Shown: in pieces, positions 22,375 to 46,277 of the stretch
How the letters are laid out: each line of letters opens with the position of its first letter
How positions within the stretch are numbered: the first letter of the stretch is position 1
NCBI RefSeq assembly: GCF_036669915.1
Contig: NC_089318.1
Location: forward strand, 22,672,725-22,736,724
Length of the DNA: 64,000 nt
Origin: Pocillopora verrucosa
Lineage: Eukaryota; Cnidaria; Anthozoa; Scleractinia; Pocilloporidae
Reading direction: 5' to 3'
Program-made: the position numbers and the translations under genes
The notes under the pieces: model-generated
Database searches by the model: none
Told to the model about the DNA's origin: nothing
Seen by the model: the letters and a program-made list of their open reading frames with translations, nothing else

Positions 22375-24587
22375 CAGCAGACGATCACAATTCTTACTGA
22401 TACTATATACTCACAGAGGGCTGGGGCCCACAACACAGAGGGATTAGGGAGAGTGGATGCCAATCCTCACGCTGCTTGTTTGCGGATCCAGTCTAAACAG
22501 CGTGTTAACCGTGCCTTTTGGATAGACACTTCACTATTGGCAAGTGTAGTTTCCCTTTGGCTACGATTTTGGTGATCTGCCTTAAGGTGGCGTTTTGTCT
22601 TTGGCTAAAAGAGTCAAGCTGATTTTTTAAAATAAATTTGAATGGTAAATGCTACAATGGCAGGCTATTTTTCTTAAAATAGGAAAGCAGAAAACTGATG
22701 TGGAAGGGGTTTCATTGTTGAGTAAAGCCAAGGAAGACACGTTCCGTGGGCAAGCCAGTATGTGCCCTTTACGCTTTAGTGAACAAAAGAGACTTTCAGG
22801 TGTAAAAAAAGCTTTTTTTGCAGCTAGAGATCGACTTTAAACACGTGTGTAATATCATATGTCGTATTCAAACAGGTCTTAACATAACGTGACGACTGCA
22901 CTGAATTATAGAAACATTGAAGGTTTTTAACTAATTTTACTGGATGTAAATGAGTAAAATGGTGTGTGCCGGTGATCTTTGAATGAAGTGCGCTTGATGT
23001 TTTGACAAACCAGTGTTTACATTATTAATGCCTATTGAATAACAATACACAAGCGCTGGTGTTGAAATGGTGTCTTGTGTTTTTTACTTAAAACCAGTAC
23101 CAGCTTGGCTTGAACAGCCAATAGTGTTAAGGTGCTATCGATGCTAACGTGTGCTGACCATACTGTAAAATGGGGGACTGGTTTCTCTAAAATTTAGCTC
23201 TGGCCAGTTGTTTGGGTATAAGGGGCTTCTTTACCACTGAGATTTAACCACGTTTTAGTATATCGTTGCCTCTAAGTTGTCATAGTGACTCTATTATATC
23301 TTGGACAATGTTTTTTTATTATTATTCTGTGCATATTTTGATAGCAGAGGTTTATCTACTTGTGACAAACGAGCAGGTCTTTTCTGACTCCCAGAGAACA
23401 GTTCGGTCGCAGCTTACCTCTGGTTCACTCCTTTCTATGTCAACACTCTCCAATTAGAGCTTCGGTATTTTTTTGGATGACATCAATCGTATAACTTCGC
23501 CAATAATTATGTAGCTGAGTTCTGTTTGTTTCAAGTAGTCAATTCTTTACCTGGGAGACTTCGACTTGTACTCAGATTCCCTGTGCAAGTATCGCGGCGT
23601 TAGCACGGCTTTAGGAGTCTGGGGGGAGAATGCATTAGCTTATGTAGCTAGTGATGCGACAAAGAATGGATATTGGGACTGGTGCCTATAAAGCAGCAGT
23701 TCGGGTAAGAACCGACTCAAACTGGGTACGATTCTTCTGAATTTAGGCACGAAACGACCGAGGGTATATAACGACTAGATACCCGTAAATTTGTCCTAAG
23801 ACTGTTTCCAGGCGCTCTAGGCGTTTAATCAGTAAAAATACGCACGTCGCGTAAAGCGATCCGACCCAAACATACCCTCGCCACGACTATCGCACCCTTC
23901 GTTTTTTTGCTCTATTTCATCACCTCAACGCCTGAACCAGGCTATCCTTAGACATTATCCGTTCCTCGAAGCTAGAGTAATTTACGAACCTTACCACATC
24001 TGTTATTGAACAGACCACAGCAACATAGTAACTACAGGGTTAATAGTTTTATTGTCTGAGAATTTCTCAATTTATTTATTTGATATACGCAAAACAAAAA
24101 AAGCAAAGTTTTCAAACTAGTTCCGTTTCACAAAGAAATTCTAGTTACTGCTTTCCCACATCTGGGAAAATCGAAAATCGTAAAACCAAAACCAAATTAA
24201 TCGTAACAGCCAATCAGATCAGAGCAAGAGAAATTCTATTAAGAGTCGACGAGAACAAAGCAAGACAAACCAACTGTTTGAAGCGCGGGAAAGCACAGGT
24301 GACCAAGACACCATTGCTTTTAGTTTTGCATCTGATTGGTCGAGAGGAGGTGCAAGTTCTCTAGACCAATAAGAGTGCGAAGAGAAGCAAAACAAACGAA
24401 ATCGCCGAAACCGCGTCATACCATTGACACTTATCTGAAGATTGCTCTAGGTCTATACAAAAGAGACCCAAAATACGTATGCCAAGCTGAAGCGTATACG
24501 TATCCAAAAATTGTTGTACTGTATTATTTCTAAGTAAGTATTTTCCGACGAAAATGACTGCATATCGTTGCGTGAGGTTGATTTGTT
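22375..24587. other. GTPBP2 3' UTR and convergent spacer to BEN-B
   Basis: The first several hundred bases are presumably GTPBP2 3' UTR. A stretch at about 24190-24420 shares CCAATAAGAGTGCG and TTTTGCATCTGATTGGT(C/T)GAGAG phrases with 32930-33060 and is probably an interspersed repeat. No coding exon was supported. Confidence 0.4.
24190..24420. repeat. dispersed repeat with paired CCAAT motifs, copy 1
   Basis: Contains TTTTGCATCTGATTGGTCGA, then a G/A-rich link, then GACCAATAAGAGTGCGAAG. The same order is seen at 32930-33060 (CTTTTCATCTGATTGGTTGA, then GGACCAATCACAGAGCG). Related phrases (AACTGCTCGAAGCGCAGGAAA, TTTTGAATCTGATTCGG) occur at 54115-54200, and this copy has AACTGTTTGAAGCGCGGGAAA. 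Class unknown. Confidence 0.5.
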
Positions 24588-26300
24588 TTATTTCTGTTCT
24601 TCTACGAGATCTGGGCGGTGCATCTTCCGTAAAAATGAATCCATCGCCTTACGACAGTACCTCCACAGTAGTTCTTTGTCTGCCGGTGATGTGCGATAAA
24701 TTTTAAACAATATGTCCTTGATCATTTCTACCCTGGTGGGGTCAACTTGGTCTTTTCCTCGGACCCCAGAAATGTTTCTGCCGTATAGTTCGTCTGGCGT
24801 GAAGAGCTCGCGTAACAATCGGACAGCGAAATTCATTGTGGAATTTGACTTCACCTGCAGGGCAATGAGGTTGTCACGTGATATGGGAAAGTCTAAATCT
24901 TCCGGTAACGTCTGTTCGGTTATTTTAGCCATTTCAAGCTGTATTCGTTGACGAGCTGAGATCCCACGAAGTGACTTTGAGACGTCGAAAGGTCCTGATT
25001 GTAGTGGTTTAAGACCGCTTCCTTGGCATTCCATCTCAAAATCTACCTTTTCCTCGTTGTCGGGCGTAGTATTAATCATATGGGCTTCCGCTGAAGTAGC
25101 ATTAGATGGGGCCTCTATATCTGTGGAATGAGAGGCAGATCCATTGTCTGTATTGTTTGTTAGGGTGGGTCGCAGAGGAGTGTTCAGTGGTGTTGCTGCC
25201 GGTATATTATTTGACTGATTGGTGTTCATTATTTTTGCATTCGGTTGCTTTAGCATTGCAGCCCTATTTTGGGTTTCTCTTGTAGCTGGGTTTGAATGCT
25301 TTACCATCCCAGGGAAACTTGATTGGTTTGGCTGGTGGCTTTTCTGTGCTGAGGTTGCACGTGTTTGGTTGTCAGCCACCGTGGCAGTTGGCTGGCTTTC
25401 AGACATTGGGACACTTGATTGATTTCCCATCAATGCCATATTCAACTGGTTTCCAATTTGCAGCCCATTTCCTCCAGCAGCTGATTTAGCTCCAATCATC
25501 GCCATAATCTGATCTATCTTATGCTCCATTCTCACTAATACTGGAAGGATCAAGGATAGTTTGTCATCCTGGAGAGCACTAAGCATACTCATGGTGGATG
25601 AATGAGGGGCTGTCAAGGCAGAAGGAACACCTTGTTGAAGAGGAGTTTGCAGAGCACTGTTAATCACTGGTGAAGTATACAGATTGGAAGGCAAAGTAAA
25701 TTGGAAAAAGGTTGGAAGTGGTGTTACTCCTTCAATAGATCCATGAGCTGGAGACAGATGTGGCACTTGTGAATGCTGTGGAACAGCACAAGGAGCTTGA
25801 TGAACTACAGGCTGAGGTACGGTATTTGAATGCTGTGTTAAGATTTGTGGGGACTGAAGCCTAGTTTGTAGATGCTGTGGTACTGTATTTGGGGTCTGAA
25901 GTCCAGATTCTAGTGGTTGAGGTACTGTGGGTGGGGACAGTAGTCCCGTTGTCAGATGCTGAGGGACTGTGTGCTGTGGCTGTGGTACTGTACTCAGAAG
26001 CTGAGGCTGGGTTACTGCATTTATGTGTGTATGTACTGGATATGGTGGCTGAGGTCTTGCCCCTGGAGTTTCTGAAGGTGGGATACCAAGAGCTGTACGC
26101 AGATGCTCAGATACCACATTTGAAGGCTGTGGATCTGCCTGTGAATGCTGTGGAACTGTTTTTGCATGCTGAGGAGTGATATGCATAAGATGAGGTAATA
26201 AATTAGCCTGCTGAGATGCTGGCAGTGAAGGGTTTGTAACAATCTGCGGTAGCTGAGGCACTGTATGTGGAGGTTGAGCCACAGTATATGGAGGTGTCAC
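24588..26300 (-). CDS. BEN-domain protein with Gln-rich N-terminal half (BEN-B), main exon
   Basis: Paralogue of BEN-A, with the same layout and similar size (570 codons in this exon, 587 aa with the proposed first exon). The N-terminal third is a VPQ/LQxPQ-type low-complexity region rich in Pro, Gln, His and Thr. The middle block HSSTMSMLSALQDDK, then LPVLVRMEHKIDQIMAMIG, is nearly identical to BEN-A. The C-terminal BEN domain contains NFAVRLLRELFTPDELYGRN, KDQVDPTRVEMIKDILFKIY and WRYCRKAMDSFLRK. The exon probably begins after a CTGTGCAG acceptor at 26301-26302 in phase 0, joining MSDSGNF... at 28810-28860. An alternative is an unspliced start at 26326 (MADENVPVQ). The stop TAA is at 24588-24590. 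It is convergent with GTPBP2. A role as nuclear chromatin or transcription factor is inferred from the domain only. Confidence 0.8.
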   Translation of the reverse strand: MTPPYTVAQPPHTVPQLPQIVTNPSLPASQQANLLPHLMHITPQHAKTVPQHSQADPQPSNVVSEHLRTALGIPPSETPGARPQPPYPVHTHINAVTQPQLLSTVPQPQHTVPQHLTTGLLSPPTVPQPLESGLQTPNTVPQHLQTRLQSPQILTQHSNTVPQPVVHQAPCAVPQHSQVPHLSPAHGSIEGVTPLPTFFQFTLPSNLYTSPVINSALQTPLQQGVPSALTAPHSSTMSMLSALQDDKLSLILPVLVRMEHKIDQIMAMIGAKSAAGGNGLQIGNQLNMALMGNQSSVPMSESQPTATVADNQTRATSAQKSHQPNQSSFPGMVKHSNPATRETQNRAAMLKQPNAKIMNTNQSNNIPAATPLNTPLRPTLTNNTDNGSASHSTDIEAPSNATSAEAHMINTTPDNEEKVDFEMECQGSGLKPLQSGPFDVSKSLRGISARQRIQLEMAKITEQTLPEDLDFPISRDNLIALQVKSNSTMNFAVRLLRELFTPDELYGRNISGVRGKDQVDPTRVEMIKDILFKIYRTSPADKELLWRYCRKAMDSFLRKMHRPDLVEEQK

Positions 26301-26869
26301 CTGCACAGGAACATTTTCATCAGCCATTTTAAAGATGCAAGATATTACTTCCCATAAGTAGAGGGGACAAAAATATGTTGATAATTTCAAGTAAAACAAA
26401 GATCTGGAAGGCTAGGATGGGGCCTAATCTCACCAACTTTGCTCTAATAAGAATTGCTTGCAGCCTGCTTTTGGTCAGTAAACAGATTCTTTGTTAATCA
26501 TGCTTGTCAATCAACATCACTAGAAATTGACATAATTTAATCAACTTAATTATAACAGAGAAAAGGATTGCACCGACATCCAATATCTTAATTGGCCCAG
26601 CCAGTGAAGCTAAGGTTTTCTGTGTGCACCTTAAAGTGATAAGCAGCAAAGTGGGTTTAGTAATTCATGATTAAAAAAAGATCTTTATAATTGAAATACA
26701 AGATGAAAACACTTCATACTGCAAGGGTACTACAAAAGCATTGCACTGATAATCATATCCTAGCAAGTTGTAGTGTTAGGATATCTCTCACATGATCTCA
26801 GTGGTATGGCATGGCAACAATTGTATCCATGTACTTCTGCGGGACAAAAAAATTGGATTTCCCAATTTT

Positions 26870-27045
26870 TTAATACAATAACCCTTGAACTGGCATGGGT
26901 GACCAAGATTAAATCAACCCAATATCAAGGGGATTACTGGTTGATCCAATACCCAATTCTCCTCACTAACATCAGAAGAACTATATGACAGACAGTAAGG
27001 AGAATTATTAATGAGATCCAAGAGAGAAAGGGATAAGTCCTTGAA
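26870..27045. repeat. MITE, TTAACCCTTTAACTCCCA family
   Basis: Internal phrases GGGTGACCAAGATTAAATC, TTGATCCAATACCCAATTCTCC, CTAACATCAGAAGAACTATATG and CAGACAGTAAGGAGAATTATT mark this as a family copy. Its ends have decayed. Confidence 0.6.
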
Positions 27046-27254
27046 CTAATCGTAGCATTTTTCTTTCAATCCACACCCCCTTTCAGATAAGCACCCCTCC
27101 TATCAAACAAAAGAAGTAGTCATCATGCTTACCAAGACATCCTTGCTTTCTCCATTATTTTGCTTTGACTTTTTGCTCTTAAAAGAAAAAAAGATGGAGA
27201 GGTTGCAGGGATAAGTTTTCATCAGAAGTTTGTAATGTATGTTTTTAAGTAAGC

Positions 27255-27542
27255 CTTTGTACAGGCCCAAGTGGCCCATGGGGCCGGTGCTTAGCTCCAG
27301 TTTCTTAGCATGAAGCGGCTAGGAGTATTGCTACTCCCCCCTGGATGGGGTGCTAGTCCATCGCAGGGTTACCCCCAGCACATTTGCTGATACCCATTTG
27401 TACACCTGAGTGAAGAGAAGCACTGTGAGAGTAAAGTGTCTTGCCTAAGAACACAACACAATGACCCTGGCCAGGGCTCAAACCTGGACCACCCAATTCA
27501 GAGTCAAGTGCACTAACTATGAGGCTACCACACCTCCACAAT
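27255..27542 (-). repeat. tRNA-derived SINE
   Basis: On the minus strand the element starts GGAGGTGTGGTAGCCTCATA, with A-box-like TGGTAGCCTCATAGTTAGTGC and B-box-like GGTTTGAGCCC about 45 bases further. A conserved-looking body follows with CTTAGGCAAGACACTTTAC and AACCCTGCGATGGACTAGC (minus-strand reading). These are the signatures of a tRNA-headed SINE. No coding potential. Confidence 0.65.
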
Positions 27543-28091
27543 GTATGCTTTTGGTTTGATATATATGGACAATACATCATGAAATTATAAGTATAAAAAT
27601 GTTATCTTCACGCATACTGTAGCAGGGATAATATAAGCAGAAAAATTTAAAATTTAATTTAAAGCCTCAGCAGTCATGAAATATTCTGGCTATTAAATCT
27701 TTTTGTGCAAAGTTTATTATTTAGGCCTGAAGTTAAACTTAATTTCTGCACAATTGCTTGAAGGAAAAAGCCATTCATGAGGGGTAAATTTGCCATGTTG
27801 TTAAATCCAGAAGTGGCTCTTCGTTTTACAGTGGCTAAACAAAATGCTATGATTGTGGTGTGCACATGGGGCACTTCAGAGAAAAAGGGTTGTGCCTCCA
27901 CTAGCCAAACCTACAAACTCTTTTTGGCTCTTTCTTCACGTGGGGAAGGTTTAGGTTAGCTAGTGGACCGGAGGGAAGACTTGGTAAAACATTTGGTAAA
28001 ATATGTATATCTAACTCATGCATGCACTGCGATTCCAGTATTTTTAATCAGTGAACACCTTGTATGGCGAAACCTACTCTTGTCATTAATC

Positions 28092-28157
28092 GACATATTT
28101 CATTTACAAACGCAACAGATGACAGACATATTTCATTTACAAACGCAACAGATGACA
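28092..28157. repeat. 33-bp tandem duplication
   Basis: The unit beginning GACATATTTCATTTACAAAC is present twice in direct, identical tandem (28092-28124 and 28125-28157), followed by GACA as the start of a third. It lies inside an AT-rich open frame (27963-28490) that I do not regard as coding. Confidence 0.8.
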
Positions 28158-28309
28158 GACAAATTTTTAAAACAAACTTGCTTTAAACCACTAATAGTTC
28201 TTTTTATTGTTATTATTGATATTATCCTTTGTAATAATCGTGTCATTCAAATGATTAATAGCAAAGTTATTACAAATAAACTACTTATATTATCTCTTTT
28301 ATCTATAGC

Positions 28310-28488
28310 TCTGATGGGACGAACTTTCTACATGTCACAACTAAACCTATTTATTTTGACCAGGATGTGGCTTGTCATCAATTTTCCTCTAATAGAAATT
28401 TTAGGTGTCTATTTGTTCGACTGTCACCTGAAATTGAAAATCAAAGAACTTTTGCCACTGATACCGAGCGAATTACAGAGAGCTTGTT
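28310..28488 (+). CDS. possible internal exon of an unidentified plus-strand gene
   Basis: A frame open across the segment is bounded by an acceptor-like TTTATCTATAG and a donor-like TTAGGTCAGT. It reads SDGTNFLHVTTKPIYFDQDV, then ACHQFSSNRNFRCLFVRLSP and TFATDTERITESLLG. Composition is protein-like, with Cys, Phe, Trp-free hydrophobic spacing, and unlike the AT-rich flanks. No neighbouring exon or family was recognised; it could be a fossil exon. It overlaps a longer open frame in another phase that looks like chance. Confidence 0.35.
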
Positions 28489-28809
28489 AGGTCAGTGCGC
28501 GTTCAAAAGGAAATCCGCGGACAAACTAACTCCACCGCGACCAAGTCGCAGCCACTATTGTAAACAAATATGCAATACAATGCGCTACAACGGAAACTAC
28601 CAGAGAAACCGTTTAAAAGATCGTGTTACCTTTGAAGTAAATTTTGAAGGAGTTCTCTTCCTTCCTCTCCCTCTTCGCTTAGCCGTATTAACCTGAAATA
28701 ATAAAATTGACAGTATCCCTGTATAAAAACACTTGAAATTTTGAAAGACTGTTATTCAATTCATATTTGAGAACTTAAGCACGACAGTCTTAATAGGAAT
28801 TATTCTTAC

Positions 28810-28860
28810 CGCTGTTTCAGATTCTTCTTCTTGATCATGAAAGTTGCCAGAGTCTGACAT
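28810..28860 (-). CDS. likely first coding exon of BEN-B
   Basis: Minus-strand frame of 17 codons, MSDSGNFHDQEEESETA, closed by a GTAAGAATA donor in phase 0. Its phase matches the acceptor at 26301-26302. Its acidic character and M-x-(D/E)-S-(G/N) opening resemble the proposed BEN-A first exon at 6932. The intron would be about 2.5 kb. A transcript would be needed to settle whether this or the Met at 26326 is used. Confidence 0.5.
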
Positions 28861-30582
28861 CGTTAAATTCACCCTCTAGAGCGCCAAAATACAAATTAAA
28901 GCGATGATTGCGTTCGTTCATCGACCTCGCAGACGCCTCGAGCTGTCCTCAATCGAGCCGAGTGACAACGGGACGCAGTCGCTCAGTAGCCAATCACAGA
29001 TCAAGCTGATGAAATAAATTCGAGAAACTCTCTCTAGTACTTTCGTGACGCGGAATGGTCGTATGCGGAAATAGGATGTTATTTACACCCTTAGAAAGCA
29101 GTTGAAAGTCCTTGAGAACGAGCAAGTAAATTTGTGGCTAAAAATAAATTATTTGATAGCTAAATGTCGCATAAAAACCGTAATCTGGAGTTTGCCACGT
29201 GTTTGTCGAAGTTGCGTAGTTGTCAAGTGTTTACAGGGTAAACACGCAACCTCAACGAGGAAAGCAAGGTTGCCCGAGTCACGGTGTATGGCACGCACCA
29301 AAAAACTGTGGGCGGAGGGGCATGAAGAAAATTCAAGGATAATAAAAGGCGCAGAGGAAAAATAATCCATGCAAAACCCTTCCTACCTTGCGTTTGAGAA
29401 CTTCATACGGAGAGAAAGAGGGAATTATTTTCCAGCAAGAAATTAACGTACTATGCAAGAATATTTTTGAAAGAAAAACTGGTGTAACTCGAGAATCTCT
29501 CCCCTCCCTGGGAAATTAACCACGATCATTAAAAATCAAAATTACTAGAGATCCAAAGTGCTTGCAGCAATATATAATTTTCAGCGATTAATTGGCAAAA
29601 CAATACAGATGAAATCTACTCAGGGCTTGAGATGATCTGTCATAGGTTTGTCTCCGATAAATGCAATGGTTGCAATAGTCTTTTCGCCCACATGAGAAGA
29701 GAAGGTGCCAGACAAATTAAATGATATGAATCTAATAAAGAGACGGCAGAAAAAGCCACTCTCACGATAATCTAAGCCTCTATTTTAAAACGAGGCCAAG
29801 TACAAAGCTTTGATATGAAAATTATTTTATTTTTCTTTTATTAAAGAGACAAACCTCATTTTCACAAGAAACGTTCAGCAATTGGCCTCCTTTTGAAAGT
29901 GAGGTTGTTCAGAGACACGGAATTTCTTTATTTACATAGTTTATCTATAAAAAAGACTCCGTACTGCCGTGTCTGCTTAGTAAAGATCACAGACGTCATC
30001 ATAATGTGGTTAAAACAAAATACTTTTATTTTCTTTACATATCAAAGTTACATAATGATCCATATTTCGATATCAGACCAAAGACGAGTCCATAAATATG
30101 TACATACGATTAGAGCCATACTAACAACAAAACGAGGTTTGACGATTCTAACACAAACTTAAACTAGAAACGGAATGAATTGCCACCTTTTCTATAGAGG
30201 GCCTAAAAACAAAAACAAAAAATGGCTACTGGAAAAAGTATAAACGCAACCATGTAAGTTAACACAATACATGTCTTGTTGGAAGACGTTTGCTCACTGT
30301 TGGCTGCTTAATTCCAAGTACAAGGCCAGCAGAAAGAAAACTTCAAATTTCCTGTTTAATTTGAAGAATTGCAAATGGTGTTAACTTCCTGGGGAGTTTT
30401 TTTAGGCCCTGTCGAATTGCAACAGACAAACCTTAGATCTTTAAGTATCCCCTCTGTAATCTTTTTCTGGTGCTACCTCACTTCGCGAAAATATCTCTAC
30501 CGTGATCTACCTACGAAGTAATGTGATGGTCTACGTTTAACCACCAGCCTTAAGCTTTAAGTAGGTCTACTTTCTTAACCAA
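28861..30582. other. spacer between the BEN-B promoter and the XPD 3' end
   Basis: The part next to 28860 (G/C-richer, with CGTTCATCGACCTCGCAGACG) is probably the BEN-B promoter or 5' UTR. The part next to 30582 is probably XPD 3' UTR. No coding exon was found in between. The short open frames at 29102-29370 and 29893-30162 lack support. Confidence 0.4.
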
Positions 30583-44791
<14,209 letters not shown>

Positions 44792-45341
44792 TTTTCCTGG
44801 ACCAGGGAAGCTAACACACTAGAAATAGTCACACAAGTCCACTTAGGTAAAGATCGTCTCCGTCCGCCATGTTTATTTGGGGGATTGCTGCGCACGCTCC
44901 TCTACAATGGCCGCTAACCAACAAAGCTGCGACAAGGTAGACTAAGGTCGCAATGATTTAATTTTTCTTCGTTCCACTTATTTGTTAACAGTTTGGCAAA
45001 TCCGATTTAATGAAAGGAATGGAGCATGGTACTTTAAACTTTTTCCTGATAATGAACATTATGATATTTAAAATACGCACGCTAACAACATTCCGACTAT
45101 TTGATTGGCGGAAAATAACAAAGACCTCTCGCAGAGGTTTAATATTTACATTTGAAATAAATCAAAACATACCGAACTCATTAATCACTCAGAGTTCGTG
45201 ACTCTCGCAGGAAGTAAAGACTGACCCGAGGCGATAGCGAACATTTCACAACGTACACGGAATAGTACGATTTGATGATCAACATTCGACGGGTCACCAA
45301 GACACTATCCCAAGGACTTTACTTTTCACCCAGAACAGAGC
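44792..45341. promoter_or_regulatory. shared divergent promoter region of XPD and the FAM167-like gene
   Basis: XPD starts at 44791 on the minus strand and the FAM167-like frame at 45342 on the plus strand, so this 550-bp spacer must hold both promoters unless distant first exons exist. Two YY1-like cores are visible: GCCATGTT at 44866-44873 and ACAATGGCCGC at 44904-44914. No TATA box is evident near XPD, which suits a housekeeping gene. Confidence 0.45.
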
Positions 45342-45737
45342 GTGTTAAACTTCTTCAAGATGAACAGATTGAATGAAACAGATGATGCGAAACTCGAACA
45401 ACAACGCCGTGTTAATTTTATCGAAGAGCCAGAAACGAGGGAATTTTTAAATGACAGCGTGATCAACAGTGAGAAAGTTGGCAGCGAAAAAGGCAGTAAA
45501 GTTCCTGTAATACAGCGTGAGGGAGCAACCATCGCCGAAAGACAAGTGGACCTACAGAACGCTATAACATGGGTACGTAAGGAACTTCAAGAACTACAGT
45601 TACAAGACAAAAATCTTGCACGCCAGCTCATAGCTCTTCGGCAAAGGATTAAAAATATGACGAGAGTCGAGGGAGATGACATTCTGAACGATTCGGAGGC
45701 GACAGAAAGCTTCGATTCGGGAATCAATGCAATGTAA
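45342..45737 (+). CDS. FAM167-like coiled-coil protein
   Basis: A single-exon frame of 131 aa (125 aa if the second Met at 45360 is used, the Met after AAG). Residues 60-120 contain AITWVRKELQELQLQDKNLA followed by RQLIALRQRI. This matches the signature of the FAM167 family, where a W(V/L)R.EL.E(L/M)..QD..LARQL segment forms a coiled coil. The rest is acidic and polar, with a Ser/Asp/Glu-rich C-terminus. Vertebrate FAM167 proteins are about 160-215 aa, so this one is short. Their biochemical role is poorly known, although FAM167A has been linked to NF-kB signalling in mammals; that link should not be transferred without evidence. The gene is divergent from XPD. Confidence 0.65.
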   Translation: MLNFFKMNRLNETDDAKLEQQRRVNFIEEPETREFLNDSVINSEKVGSEKGSKVPVIQREGATIAERQVDLQNAITWVRKELQELQLQDKNLARQLIALRQRIKNMTRVEGDDILNDSEATESFDSGINAM

Positions 45738-46074
45738 AGTAGGAACGAGTTGCCAACTAGGATCGTTTGCTTTAGGTATGGAAATATTTTCGACGGCTGT
45801 GTTTATCGAATTCACGTCGAAAGCACCGACAGATCAAATATTTACATAAATACGGACACTGTTGACACCGTTAGCCATTCCATGAATAACTAGTGATTTT
45901 ACGGCCGTCAAAAAGACAATATACAACATTTTGTTCAATAATAACAATTATATTTATTAATTCAAACAGAATGATTGGGAAGATCACAACCTTTCGTATG
46001 TGGCGATCAAACTCCGCGTGATCGAGCTTCTGTGAATTCCATGTGATGTTCTATACAAGGAGTTCTTATATCAG

Positions 46075-46277
46075 GGTTCGCTAAAATTTCAAGTTCTGGT
46101 TCTAATCCGCCTAAAGAAAATTTAATCGCTGCACATTTATATTCAATGGTTTTTAAATATGTTTATCGAGATAAAACAGCCCCCGAAAAAGCAAATCAAT
46201 TTGGTGTTGCGTTTATGCAGCTTGGAGAAAAGACGAGTAATATTGATCGAAATATTATGTTACACAGAAACAAATGA
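46075..46277 (+). CDS. possible terminal exon, unidentified
   Basis: After a TATATCAG acceptor-like site a frame runs 67 codons to TGA and reads FAKISSSGSNPPKENLIAAH, then YSMVFKYVYRDKTAPEKANQ and FGVAFMQLGEKTSNIDRNIM. It does not resemble the FAM167 C-terminus. It might be a last exon of an unseen gene, a pseudogene fragment or chance. Confidence 0.3.

Larger units (their letters stand above)
26301..28809. other. putative BEN-B intron 1 with repeats
   Basis: Contains a MITE copy at 26870-27045, a SINE at 27255-27542, a 33-bp tandem duplication at 28092-28157, and an exon-like frame on the plus strand at 28310-28488. No other exon of BEN-B was identified. Confidence 0.4.

Noticed and set aside
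24712..26179. Several plus-strand frames opposite BEN-B
   Set aside because: Shadows of the BEN-B exon on the other strand; repeated Leu/Val/Gly patterns mirror its Gln/Pro-rich codons.
27963..28490. 175-aa plus-strand frame rich in Ile and Leu
   Set aside because: AT-rich composition, contains a 33-bp tandem duplication and no domain; the more protein-like reading at 28310-28488 is in another frame.
44907..44936. Possible plus-strand first exon MAANQQSCDK followed by GT for the FAM167-like gene
   Set aside because: Joining it in phase 0 to the acceptor-like CACCCAG upstream of 45360 meets an in-frame stop, so the FAM167-like frame is better started at 45342 or 45360.
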